Both the position numbers and the translations under genes were made by a program. Positions 27,426 to 36,355 of a stretch of DNA of 64,000 bases are shown in pieces (the first letter of the stretch is position 1; every line of letters starts with the position of its first letter). Under the pieces are notes generated by a model. It did not search any database. It was not told where the DNA came from and worked only from the letters and a program-made list of their open reading frames with translations. The DNA is from Leptolyngbya ohadii IS1 (lineage in GTDB: Bacteria; Cyanobacteriota; Cyanobacteriia; Elainellales; Elainellaceae), in assembly GCF_002215035.1 (NCBI RefSeq), contig NZ_NKFP01000006.1:13083-77082 (forward strand), in the 5' to 3' direction.

Positions 27426-28328
27426 ATGGTACAAGCTCCTTCTCCAACCGATCATTCCGTTTCAACGCTTGATGGCTTAATCGCGGACATCAACCAGTTT
27501 GAAGCGATCGCGAATCATTGGGATGATGCTCAGCGGGCAACAGTGTCGGGACTGAAGCGATCGATCGAGGCACTGCATCGGGAAGCTCTGGTGCGACTCA
27601 TTCGCAGCGTCAAGCAGGAATCTATGTCGGCTCTGCGTCAGGCGATCGAGGATGAAGTGGTGTACAGCGTGCTGCGCTATCACGATCTGGTCAAACCGCC
27701 CCAGCCCCCGCTGGAATATCGGCTGCAACAGGCACTCGAAGCGGTGCGTCCTGGTTTGCAAAGTCACAGCGGCGATATTGAACTGGTGGCAATCAAGCTG
27801 CCCGATACCGTTGAGGTAAGGCTGACGGGAACCTGTAGCCACTGTCCGGCGGCAACGCTGACGCTCACGGATGGGGTGGAACAGACAATTCGCCGCTATT
27901 GCCCGGAAATTACTCGTGTGGTTGCCGTTAGGAATGACGTTCCGAATGAGGCTACAGATGATGTTGCTGTCAGTTCATGCCAATCTGCTGCTTCGATCGA
28001 TTCGGGCTGGCTGGAAGTCACATCGCTGGCAGAAGTTCCGATCGATCGAGTTCTTGCCATGAAGCTGGAAGGGCGATCGATTTTGTTGAGCCGGATTGAG
28101 TCGTTTGAGTCATTCAAGTCGGGAGTCGTTTGCTATCAAAATGCCTGTTCGCATCTTGGCGTTTCTCTGGAGGATGGGGCGATTGAGTCGGGAGTTCTCG
28201 TCTGTCCGCATCACGGGTTTCGCTATCGGTTGGCGACGGGGGAATGTCTAACATCGCCGGAAATGCCGCTTCAGTCCTATCCGGTGGAGGTGAGGGACGG
28301 GCAGGTGTTTGTAAAGTTATGGGATTAG
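27426..28328 (+). CDS. NifU C-terminal domain / Rieske ferredoxin fusion protein
   Basis: Two iron-sulfur modules are fused here. After a helical region (about 15-100), a NifU C-terminal domain (about 100-170) carries the cluster-assembly pair in GTCSHCPAA. A Rieske domain (about 200-295) carries CSHLG and CPHHGFRY, the two Cys and two His ligands of a [2Fe-2S] cluster. NifU-like domains hand clusters to target proteins, so this protein may load the HupS clusters; the Rieske part would supply electrons or a second cluster. The frame opens at a GTG at 27345, but the first 27 residues look unconserved, so the ATG at 27426 is preferred. Neither start has a strong ribosome-binding site. Confidence 0.88.
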   Translation: MVQAPSPTDHSVSTLDGLIADINQFEAIANHWDDAQRATVSGLKRSIEALHREALVRLIRSVKQESMSALRQAIEDEVVYSVLRYHDLVKPPQPPLEYRLQQALEAVRPGLQSHSGDIELVAIKLPDTVEVRLTGTCSHCPAATLTLTDGVEQTIRRYCPEITRVVAVRNDVPNEATDDVAVSSCQSAASIDSGWLEVTSLAEVPIDRVLAMKLEGRSILLSRIESFESFKSGVVCYQNACSHLGVSLEDGAIESGVLVCPHHGFRYRLATGECLTSPEMPLQSYPVEVRDGQVFVKLWD

Positions 28329-28411
28329 GCTAATCCATTTCCTCGATCGCTTCCATATCATTCTCTTTTTTATCGTTCTGTTTATCATCTCGTTTATCAT
28401 CCCGATTTATC

Positions 28412-29611
28412 ATGCGTGTTTCCCTGCCGCTTCATCCCATTCGTTCTCCGATCGCTGGCGTGAGCGATATCTCATTGCTAGAACCTACTGCTGCCGTGAT
28501 TCTAGGAGACGATCGCAGCGAATCCTTTTTGCCGGAGCCGCTTCAGCCGCGATCGACCAGCTTGTTTGCGCCACGGGGAGCCTGCCTGACGGAATCGGGG
28601 CAGTTTTGGGTATCGGATACAGGACATCATCGGCTGCTGGGATGGCGATCGATGCCGCAAACGGATCATCAGCCTGCGGACTGGGTGATTGGACAGCCGG
28701 ATTTTCAGCGGGAAGGGCAGAATGCCAAAGGGCAACCGGGACGGGCAACGGTGAGTGTACCGACGGGAATCTGTGGCTGCGGGAATGGCTTGGCGGTGGC
28801 GGATGCCTGGAATCATCGGGTGCTGATCTGGAAGGAAATGCCCCAGGATCACAACGTTCCGGCGGATCTGGTATTGGGGCAAGCAGACTTTAGCCAGAAT
28901 CAGCCCAATCGCGGGGAGCAGGAGACGAGAGCCGATCGCCTTCACTGGAGCTACGGCGTATTTTTCCAGGAGGGCAGGCTGTTTGTGGCGGATACGGGCA
29001 ATCGGCGGGTGCTGATCTGGAATCAGATGCCGGAGGAAAACGGGCAACCTGCGGATGTGGTGCTGGGGCAGGCAGATATGACGCTTCGCAATGAGAACAG
29101 GGGTGATTCGCCGACGGCGGCAAGTTTGCGCTGGGGACACAGTATTGCAATCTGGCAGGGAAATCTGGTCGTTGCGGATGCAGGCAATAACCGGGTGATG
29201 ATCTGGGACGGCATTCCGACGGAGAACAATACGCCCTGTGCTGCGGTGCTGGGACAGACAAACTTCGAGCAGGTGGAGCTGAATCAGGGGGTTTATCTGC
29301 CGAGTGCAACCAGCTTGAATATGCCCTATGGAGTAGCGGCGCTAAAGGACTGGCTTCTCGTTGTAGATACAGCAAACTCACGGCTCCTAGGCTGGCAATC
29401 TGATGGGCAACCGGATCTCCATTCCCTTACCGGACGACCCGCCGATCTGCTGCTCGGACAGCCCCACTTTCGCAGTAAGGGCGAGAACCGCGACTACGGA
29501 CTGCCGCAGCGAGATAGCTTTTGTTGGTGCTATGGGATTCAGATCTGCGGCGACTGGGTGACGATCGCCGATTCGGGAAATAATCGCGTATTGCTGTGGA
29601 GGACATCATGA
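28412..29611 (+). CDS. NHL-repeat beta-propeller protein of the extended hyp operon
   Basis: The 399-residue protein has six propeller-type repeats, each with VAD.GN.RVLIW and PAD.VLGQ.DF words, for example FVADTGNRRVLIW, VVADAGNNRVMIW and TIADSGNNRVLLW. Such propellers are protein-binding platforms. In Nostoc an NHL protein is encoded directly before hypF and has been linked to maturation of the hydrogenase small subunit. No signal peptide is seen. The stop codon overlaps the ATG of hypF (ATGA), so translation is coupled. Confidence 0.88.
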   Translation: MRVSLPLHPIRSPIAGVSDISLLEPTAAVILGDDRSESFLPEPLQPRSTSLFAPRGACLTESGQFWVSDTGHHRLLGWRSMPQTDHQPADWVIGQPDFQREGQNAKGQPGRATVSVPTGICGCGNGLAVADAWNHRVLIWKEMPQDHNVPADLVLGQADFSQNQPNRGEQETRADRLHWSYGVFFQEGRLFVADTGNRRVLIWNQMPEENGQPADVVLGQADMTLRNENRGDSPTAASLRWGHSIAIWQGNLVVADAGNNRVMIWDGIPTENNTPCAAVLGQTNFEQVELNQGVYLPSATSLNMPYGVAALKDWLLVVDTANSRLLGWQSDGQPDLHSLTGRPADLLLGQPHFRSKGENRDYGLPQRDSFCWCYGIQICGDWVTIADSGNNRVLLWRTS

Positions 29612-32067
29612 GTCTGATTTCACTCAGCGATCGATTGCCTGTGGAGGATGGTCATTCAGCCGAACCATCAGCCGAACCCTCATCGGAACATCCTTCGGAA
29701 CAGGCGGAAACGGTTCGGATACGCGGCATTGTGCAGGGAGTGGGCTTTCGTCCAACGGTTTATCGGCTGGCGGTGGCTTGCGGGCTGCGGGGGGAGGTCT
29801 GCAATGATGGAGAAGGGGTACTCATCCGCATTGTGGGGACTCCTTTAGCGATCGATGAATTTGTGCTGCGGCTTCAGCGGGAATGTCCGCCCCTGGCAAA
29901 GATTCACCAGATCGAGCGCCATAAGTGCGATTCGACTTCTCTATTTGATCAATTCTCGATCATTCAGAGCGTTCAGAATACGGTTCGCACCGATATCAGT
30001 CCCGATGCGGCAAGCTGTCCCGAATGTGTTAACGATGTTTTTGATCCGTTGAGTCGGTGGTATCGTTATCCGTTCACAAACTGTACCCACTGCGGTCCTC
30101 GCCTGAGCATTGTGCAAGCTATTCCCTACGATCGCCAGCACACCAGCATGGCGAAATTTTCGCTTTGTTTTCAGTGCAATCGGGAATATGACAGCATTAG
30201 CGATCGGCGGTTTCATGCCCAACCCATTGCCTGCCATGCCTGCGGACCGCGTGCCCACCTGAAGCGATCGGATGGTCGGGCGATCGTTTCCGATATGTTT
30301 TCGATGATGGACGACGTGGATGCGGTCTGTACCCTGCTGCAAAAGGGCGAAATTTTAGCAATTAAGGGAATTGGTGGATTTCATCTTGCCTGCGACGCAA
30401 CCAACGAGTTTGCAGTCCAAAAGCTGCGCCAGCGGAAACAGCGAGACCACAAACCCTTTGCGCTGATGGCTCGCGATCTGCAAATTATTGAGCAGTACTG
30501 CCACATCAACCCAGAGGAACGGGAGCTGCTTCAGTCCCCCGCTGCGCCGATCGTCCTGCTGACTCGCCTTCATTGCTGTCAGAATGCCCGACGGATTGCC
30601 CCTGCGGTTGCTTTTGATAGTCCCACGCTCGGCTTCATGCTGCCCTATACGCCGCTGCACCATTTGATTTTGAAGCGCATGAATCGTCCGATCGTCCTCA
30701 CCAGCGGGAATTTGTCCGATGAACCGCAGTGTATTTCTAACGCCGAGGCAGAGACAAAGCTGGGCAACATTGCGGATTATCTGCTGCTGCACGATCGCGA
30801 TATCGTGAATCGAATCGATGACTCCGTAGCGCGAGTGGTGAACGGGCAAACCCAGATTATGCGGCGGGCAAGGGGATACGCACCTGCACCGATCAAACTA
30901 CCTGCCGGATTTGAAAAAATTCCTCCCATCCTGGCAATGGGCGGCGAACTCAAAAATACCTTTGCCCTGTTACGCGATGGGCAGGGCGATGGACAGGCAA
31001 TTCTTTCCCAACATCTGGGCGATCTGGAAAACGCGATCGCCTATCACGCCTATGAGGAAACCCTGAATCTCTATCTGAATTTATTTGAGCATCATCCGAT
31101 CCTGATCGCCTGCGATCGCCATCCAGAGTATCTTTCCACAAAGCTCGGACAGGATATCGCTCACACGAACCGTCTGCCCGTGGAATGGATTCAGCATCAT
31201 CACGCCCATATTGCTAGCTGCATGGCAGAGAATGGTTTGGCGATCGATTCTGAACCCGTTTTAGGAATCGCCTTAGATGGTTTGGGATACGGAGATGATG
31301 ATACCCTGTGGGGCGGTGAATTTCTGCTGGCAAACTATACCGGATACAAACGGTTAGCAAGTCTTAAACCCATCGCGATGGTGGGCGGCGAGCAGGCAAT
31401 CTATCAGCCCTGGCGCAACACCTACGCTCAGATGGTCGCAACGGGACAGTGGCAGGAATTCCACCAGAACTATCGCGATCTCGATCTATTTGCCTTTTTG
31501 AAACAGCAGCCCCTCACGCTGATCGATCGCCTGATCCAGCACCATCTCCACTCCCCTCTGGCTTCCTCAACAGGACGATTATTCGATGCAGTAGCCGCCG
31601 CGATCGGCATCCGGCGCGAAACGTGCAGCTATGAGGGACAGGCAGCGATCGAACTGGAGGCAGTCGCAACGCGATATCTGGCAAACCATCCCAACAGCGA
31701 TAGCTATTCCTTCACTCTGTCTCCTGATAACCATGAATTTCTCATCCTCGATCCGGGCGCGATCTGGCAACGCTTACTGAATGACCTCAAACAATCGGTG
31801 CCGCCAGGTCAAATTGCCGCGAAGTTCCACCTTGGGTTTGCGGAGGCAATCGTCTCAACGACCCAAAGGCTTTCCCAGTCCCATCCTTTCAAATCTGTTG
31901 CCCTTAGCGGAGGCGTTTTTCAGAATCGGCTTCTCACCCAGCTTGTTCAGAACTCTCTGATTCATCAGGGCTTCAACGTTTTAATTCACCATCAAATTCC
32001 TACCAATGATGGGGGCTTGTCCCTCGGTCAGGGAGCGATCGCCGCAGCCCGGTATCTATCTCGTTAA
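29608..32067 (+). CDS. hypF: Hydrogenase maturation carbamoyltransferase HypF
   Basis: HypF activates carbamoyl phosphate and moves the carbamoyl group to HypE for cyanide synthesis. Domains in order: acylphosphatase (GIVQGVGFRPTVYRLA, about 40-125), two zinc motifs (CPECVNDVF, NCTHCG, CFQCNREY, ACHACGP; about 140-220), a YrdC-like domain (AIKGIGGFHLACDATN, about 235-420), and the Kae1-like C-terminal domain with HHHAHIASCMAENG and GLGYGDDDTLWGGEF. The frame opens at a GTG at 29596, but the ATG at 29608 follows a GGAGG at 5-base spacing and overlaps the NHL stop. A short Pro/Glu/Ser-rich repeat (AEPSAEPSSEHPSEQ) precedes the first domain. Confidence 0.96.
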   Translation: MSLISLSDRLPVEDGHSAEPSAEPSSEHPSEQAETVRIRGIVQGVGFRPTVYRLAVACGLRGEVCNDGEGVLIRIVGTPLAIDEFVLRLQRECPPLAKIHQIERHKCDSTSLFDQFSIIQSVQNTVRTDISPDAASCPECVNDVFDPLSRWYRYPFTNCTHCGPRLSIVQAIPYDRQHTSMAKFSLCFQCNREYDSISDRRFHAQPIACHACGPRAHLKRSDGRAIVSDMFSMMDDVDAVCTLLQKGEILAIKGIGGFHLACDATNEFAVQKLRQRKQRDHKPFALMARDLQIIEQYCHINPEERELLQSPAAPIVLLTRLHCCQNARRIAPAVAFDSPTLGFMLPYTPLHHLILKRMNRPIVLTSGNLSDEPQCISNAEAETKLGNIADYLLLHDRDIVNRIDDSVARVVNGQTQIMRRARGYAPAPIKLPAGFEKIPPILAMGGELKNTFALLRDGQGDGQAILSQHLGDLENAIAYHAYEETLNLYLNLFEHHPILIACDRHPEYLSTKLGQDIAHTNRLPVEWIQHHHAHIASCMAENGLAIDSEPVLGIALDGLGYGDDDTLWGGEFLLANYTGYKRLASLKPIAMVGGEQAIYQPWRNTYAQMVATGQWQEFHQNYRDLDLFAFLKQQPLTLIDRLIQHHLHSPLASSTGRLFDAVAAAIGIRRETCSYEGQAAIELEAVATRYLANHPNSDSYSFTLSPDNHEFLILDPGAIWQRLLNDLKQSVPPGQIAAKFHLGFAEAIVSTTQRLSQSHPFKSVALSGGVFQNRLLTQLVQNSLIHQGFNVLIHHQIPTNDGGLSLGQGAIAAARYLSR

Positions 32068-32118
32068 TTTCTGGTTCATTGTTTAATCCATTCATGAATT
32101 ACGTTCGGTTAAAAAACT

Positions 32119-32382
32119 ATGTGTCTTGGGATTCCCGGTCAAATTACTGAAATCGTCAGCGCAGAGCAGAAATTAGCGATCGTGAATGTGGGCGGCGTGA
32201 AGCGCCAGGTCAATATCGCCTGTATTGTCGATGCCGATCATCCCGTTCATTCCTGCATCAACGATTGGGTTCTCGTCCATGTGGGCTTTGCCATGAACCG
32301 CATCGATCCCGACGAAGCCGCCGCCACCCTTTCCCTGCTGGAAGAACTCGCCGCCGCCCAGGAAACCGTCCTAACCCCCTAA
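32119..32382 (+). CDS. hypC: Hydrogenase maturation chaperone HypC
   Basis: HypC carries the iron with its cyanide ligands between HypD and the large subunit. The 87-residue protein starts with the essential MCLGIPGQI, where the Cys after Met is the ligand, and keeps VNVGGVKRQVN and WVLVHVGFAMNRID. The short Ala-rich tail is normal. It lies 51 bases after hypF. A CTCCCTTGCTCCCC-type low-complexity string separates it from hypD. Confidence 0.96.
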   Translation: MCLGIPGQITEIVSAEQKLAIVNVGGVKRQVNIACIVDADHPVHSCINDWVLVHVGFAMNRIDPDEAAATLSLLEELAAAQETVLTP

Positions 32383-32427
32383 TTCCCTGCTCCCTTGCTC
32401 CCCTGCTCCCCACTTCCCCTCATCCTC

Positions 32428-33651
32428 ATGAAATACGTTGACGAGTACCGCAATCCCCAAAGCGCTCAAATTCTCCTGCATGAAATCGAGCAAATCACCG
32501 ATCGCCTGATGCAGCACCGCACCAAGCCGATCAAACTCATGGAAGTCTGCGGCGGTCACACCCATTCCATCTTCAAGTACGGCTTAGAAAATCTGCTGCC
32601 GTCTGGAATCGAGCTAGTGCATGGTCCCGGCTGTCCGGTTTGCATCATGCCTAAAGGACGACTGGATGAGGCGATCGCTCTGGCACAAAATCCAAACGTC
32701 ATTTTTACCACCTTTGGCGACGCGATGCGGGTTCCCGGCTCTAAGCTGAGTCTGCTCCAAGCAAAGGCAGAGGGTGCCGATATTCGCATGGTTTATTCGC
32801 CGCTGGATGCCATTCCGATCGCCAGGGCAAACCCCGATCGCGAAGTGGTTTTCTTTGCCATCGGCTTCGAGACGACCGCGCCCAGTACGGCGTTAACGGT
32901 ATTGCAGGCAGAATCGGAAGGACTCAAAAACTTCAGCCTGTTCTGCAACCATGTCCTGGTGGTTCCGGCACTGGAGGCGCTGCTCAGTAACCCTGATTTA
33001 GAGCTAGAAGGCTTCGTGGGTCCTGGTCACGTCAGTATGGTGATTGGCAGCGATCCCTATCAGGTAATTTCGGAGCGGTATCGCAAGCCTGTCGTTGTGG
33101 CGGGTTTTGAGCCGATCGATATCCTGCAAAGTATCTGGATGCTATTGCAGCAGTTGGAATCAGGACGCTGCGAAGTTGAAAATCAGTATCGTCGTCTGGT
33201 GATGCCCTCCGGCAATGTCACTGCCCTGGATGCGATGCGGCGGGTGTTTGAGGTGCGCGAAGTCTTTGAGTGGCGCGGCTTAGGCGATATTACACAGTCT
33301 GGATTAAGGATGCGATCGACCTACGCGGACTACGATGCCGAAGTGAAATTTGCGATCGCGAAGCAAACCGTCGCGGATCACAAAGCCTGTCAGTGCGGCG
33401 AAATTCTGAAAGGGGTACTGAAACCCTGGCAATGCAAGGTGTTCGGAACTGCCTGCACACCCGAAAACCCGATCGGTGCCTGCATGGTTTCATCGGAGGG
33501 AGCCTGCGCTGCCTATTACAAATATGGTCGCCTGTCGCTCACGATGCCGCAATTCAAACAGTCCAAGCAGTCCAAACAGTCGGATTCGCCAACTGCCGCT
33601 CAAGCCAAAGAAAAGGCTATGGTTTCACGATCGGGCAATGCGCTGGAGTAG
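32428..33651 (+). CDS. hypD: Hydrogenase maturation iron-sulfur protein HypD
   Basis: HypD is the [4Fe-4S] scaffold on which Fe(CN)2CO is built with HypC and HypE. The 407-residue protein shows CGGHTHSIFKYG, GPGCPVCIMP, FFAIGFETTAPS, VGPGHVSMVIG and the C-terminal cysteine set CKVFGTAC and ACMVSSEGACAAYYKY. The frame opens at 32395 inside a C-rich repeat; the ATG at 32428 (MKYVDEYRN) is the family start. The last 35 or so residues (QSKQSKQSDSPTAAQAK and after) go beyond the family and look like a low-complexity extension. Confidence 0.95.
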   Translation: MKYVDEYRNPQSAQILLHEIEQITDRLMQHRTKPIKLMEVCGGHTHSIFKYGLENLLPSGIELVHGPGCPVCIMPKGRLDEAIALAQNPNVIFTTFGDAMRVPGSKLSLLQAKAEGADIRMVYSPLDAIPIARANPDREVVFFAIGFETTAPSTALTVLQAESEGLKNFSLFCNHVLVVPALEALLSNPDLELEGFVGPGHVSMVIGSDPYQVISERYRKPVVVAGFEPIDILQSIWMLLQQLESGRCEVENQYRRLVMPSGNVTALDAMRRVFEVREVFEWRGLGDITQSGLRMRSTYADYDAEVKFAIAKQTVADHKACQCGEILKGVLKPWQCKVFGTACTPENPIGACMVSSEGACAAYYKYGRLSLTMPQFKQSKQSKQSDSPTAAQAKEKAMVSRSGNALE

Positions 33652-33694
33652 AGTCGAATCAATCATTAAAACTCCCCTCATAACAAAACACTTT

Positions 33695-34801
33695 ATGACC
33701 CATACCGTTCCCAGCAATCCCGCTCAGCATCCCCTATTCCGCAAAATTGAGCAGTCCCGACGCAAACGGCGAGAAGTCCGGGATACCACCATTACGCTGG
33801 CTCACGGAAGCGGTGGACGTGCCATGCGAGATTTGATTGATGATGTGTTTGTGAACCGCTTTGCAAATTCATCGTTGATGCCTCTGGAAGATCAGGCAAG
33901 ATTCGATTTAACTCAATTAGCTGCACAGGGCGATCGCCTTGCATTCACTACTGATTCATACGTCGTTGATCCGATCGTCTTTCCGGGTAGCGATATTGGC
34001 GCATTAGCCGTGAACGGTACGGTGAACGATTTGGCAGTCGGCGGAGCAACACCGCTGTATATTACGTGCAGCATGATTTTAGAAGAAGGATTGCCGATCG
34101 CTACACTGCGTCAAGTAGTGGAAAGTATGGCATTAGCAGCAGAAGCAGCAGGCGTCCAGATCGTTACCGGGGATACAAAGGTCGTGCAACGCGGCTCTGC
34201 GGATAAGCTGTTTATCAACACGGCAGGCATTGGGGTGATTCGATCGGGCGTCAATCCTTCAGCGCAGCAGATCCAGCCTGGAGACGTGATTTTGACCAAT
34301 GGAACGATCGGCGATCACGGCACGGCAATTCTGATGGCGCGAGGCGAACTGGCACTCGATACCCCGATCGAAAGCGACTGTCAGCCTTTGAATGGATTGG
34401 TTGACGCGATCCTCAACGTTTGTCCCCAGGTGCGATCGATGCGCGATGCAACACGGGGCGGGCTGGCAACGGTGCTGAGTGAATTTGCTCAGGCGTCATC
34501 TGTGGGAATTCGGTTGCAGGAAAGTGAGATTCCGGTACGCGAGGAAGTGGTGGGAATGTGCGAACTGCTGGGACTCGATCCGCTCTATCTGGCAAACGAA
34601 GGTAAACTGGTCGTGGTCGTGCCACCTGCTGATGCAGAGGTAGTCCTAGCCGCAATGCAGAGCCATCCTGCCGGAGTAGATTCACGAATAATTGGAGAAG
34701 CGATCGACTCTCCCGCAGGCGTCGTCCTTCTGAAAACTGCCTTTGGCGCAGAAAGGGTGGTAGATATGCTGGTTGGAGATCAGCTTCCCCGCATCTGTTA
34801 A
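33695..34801 (+). CDS. hypE: Hydrogenase maturation protein HypE
   Basis: HypE dehydrates the carbamoyl group on its C-terminal cysteine to the cyanide ligand. The 368-residue protein belongs to the PurM/SelD fold: ITLAHGSGGRAMRDLI, TTDSYVVDPIVFPG, GTVNDLAVGGATP, TGDTKVVQRG and MRDATRGGLATVL. The chain ends exactly in the required PRIC. The frame is open upstream to 33476 inside hypD, but the ATG at 33695 (MTHTVPSNP) gives the family length and leaves a 43-base spacer after hypD. Confidence 0.96.
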   Translation: MTHTVPSNPAQHPLFRKIEQSRRKRREVRDTTITLAHGSGGRAMRDLIDDVFVNRFANSSLMPLEDQARFDLTQLAAQGDRLAFTTDSYVVDPIVFPGSDIGALAVNGTVNDLAVGGATPLYITCSMILEEGLPIATLRQVVESMALAAEAAGVQIVTGDTKVVQRGSADKLFINTAGIGVIRSGVNPSAQQIQPGDVILTNGTIGDHGTAILMARGELALDTPIESDCQPLNGLVDAILNVCPQVRSMRDATRGGLATVLSEFAQASSVGIRLQESEIPVREEVVGMCELLGLDPLYLANEGKLVVVVPPADAEVVLAAMQSHPAGVDSRIIGEAIDSPAGVVLLKTAFGAERVVDMLVGDQLPRIC

Positions 34802-34813
34802 TTTATGACGATC

Positions 34814-34855
34814 GTAGGATGTGTTAGATAAAGCCGTGGCACATGATTATCTAAA
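34814..34855 (+). repeat. Dispersed GTAGGRTGGGTTAG repeat, copy 3 (diverged)
   Basis: GTAGGATGTGTTAGATAAAG leads on to GTGGCACATGATTATCT; start, end and length agree with the copies at 6642 and 23399 but the centre differs. It lies between hypE and hypA, and the open frame of hypA runs back through it. Confidence 0.55.
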
Positions 34856-34874
34856 GCCTAAGCACAAACAGACC

Positions 34875-35225
34875 ATGCACGAACTCGGAATTACACAAAA
34901 CATTGTGGCGATCGTCTCAGAACATGCAGATGGATCAAACGTAAATCATGTGGTGATTGAAATTGGTGAACTCTCGGCGATTCTTCCGGAGGCAGTGCAG
35001 TTCTGTTTTGATGTTTGCGCTCGCGGAACGCTTGTGGAAGGCGCAACGCTAGAAATTATTGAAGTTCCCGGCATAGCAGAATGTCGAGTTTGCGGTCATT
35101 CCTTTGCGATCGATCGACCCTTTGGCATCTGTCACTGCGGCAGTCGCGATATTGCGATCGTGCAGGGTGAAGAACTGAACATCAAATCCTTTGCAACAGG
35201 AGAAACGGAGGAACTATGTGCGTAA
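34875..35225 (+). CDS. hypA: Hydrogenase nickel-insertion protein HypA
   Basis: HypA delivers nickel to HupL together with HypB. The 116-residue protein begins with the nickel-binding MHEL of the family, so the ATG at 34875 is the start although the frame opens at 34821. The zinc domain shows CRVC and then ICHCGS. The second pair is C-x-C, one residue shorter than the usual C-x2-C, which is unusual. The gene overlaps hypB by 10 bases. Confidence 0.93.
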   Translation: MHELGITQNIVAIVSEHADGSNVNHVVIEIGELSAILPEAVQFCFDVCARGTLVEGATLEIIEVPGIAECRVCGHSFAIDRPFGICHCGSRDIAIVQGEELNIKSFATGETEELCA

Positions 35226-36166
35226 CGTGTGGCTGTCCTAACGGTTCGCAGGCAACGATAATTGATCCTGAGACGGAAGAAATTCAACCGATCGCAGCGG
35301 GTTCCCCTTCGCACGTCCTCCCGGATGGAACAGTGGTTGTTCATACGCATTACGATCAGGGACATGATCACGGGCACGATCACGGGCACGATCACGGTCA
35401 TAATCATCAGCATTCCGCTCACAGTCACGATCATCATTCCCATTCATCCGATCGTCCTGCAAACGATTCTGCAATCCCTACCCCTCAAATTCACGCAAAT
35501 CTTCACGGCACAACCGTTGAGCTAGAGCAAAGTCTATTAGCCAAAAATAATTCGATCGCTGCCCACAATCGCGCCACCTTCAAATCAAAAAATATTCTTG
35601 CCCTCAACCTCGTCAGTTCCCCCGGCTCCGGCAAAACCACTTTGCTGACGCGCACCATTCAGGATCTCAAGGGCGAAATTCCCATCAGTGTGATTGAAGG
35701 CGATCAAGCAACCGCCAACGATGCCGATCGCATCCGGGAAACGGGCTGTCCGGTCGTGCAAATTAACACAGGTACAGGCTGTCATCTAGAAGCCGATATG
35801 ATCGATCGCGCCGTCCAAACCCTCCAGCCGCCCGATCGCTCGATCGTTATGATCGAAAATGTGGGCAATCTCGTCTGCCCTGCCCTATTCGATCTGGGCG
35901 AAGCCGCAAAAGTGGCAATTCTCTCCGTCACTGAAGGCGAAGACAAGCCGATCAAATATCCCCATATGTTCCGCGCCAGCCAGGTGATGCTGCTCACCAA
36001 AATTGATCTGCTGCCCTACGTGCCCTTCCAGGTCGATCGCTTTCTGGCATACGCCCGCGAAGTGAATCCCCACATCGAAATCTTCAGCGTCTCGGCTCAA
36101 AATGGGGCAGGTTTACTCGCCTGGTATGAGTGGTTGCGCTGGCAGATGCGATCGCGCCGACATTAA
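35216..36166 (+). CDS. hypB: Hydrogenase nickel-incorporation GTPase HypB
   Basis: HypB is the GTPase that drives nickel insertion. The 316-residue protein starts MCVTCGCPNG, the N-terminal nickel site, followed by a histidine-rich stretch (about 40-80, repeated DHGHDHGHDHG) that can store nickel. GTPase motifs are SSPGSGKTTLL, EGDQATANDADRI, NVGNLVCPA and LTKIDLLP; GCHLEADM gives the metal site at the dimer interface. Its start lies within the last codons of hypA. It is the last recognised gene of the operon; an AT-rich stretch follows without a clear terminator. Confidence 0.97.
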   Translation: MCVTCGCPNGSQATIIDPETEEIQPIAAGSPSHVLPDGTVVVHTHYDQGHDHGHDHGHDHGHNHQHSAHSHDHHSHSSDRPANDSAIPTPQIHANLHGTTVELEQSLLAKNNSIAAHNRATFKSKNILALNLVSSPGSGKTTLLTRTIQDLKGEIPISVIEGDQATANDADRIRETGCPVVQINTGTGCHLEADMIDRAVQTLQPPDRSIVMIENVGNLVCPALFDLGEAAKVAILSVTEGEDKPIKYPHMFRASQVMLLTKIDLLPYVPFQVDRFLAYAREVNPHIEIFSVSAQNGAGLLAWYEWLRWQMRSRRH

Positions 36167-36355
36167 AACATTCAAAAATAAGCTAAAAACAGCCAAAAGA
36201 CTATCAAAACTCACAGTTCAAAGAATCTTTAATAAAGCGATCGGCTTGACGACAATCCTGTAAACTCCGGAACAGGTGGTCATCGGACAGGATAAGATCG
36301 GCTATCTTGGGATGAGCGAAGTCAGAGATCAGTTCTATCCCCCAGTTTCATCACT

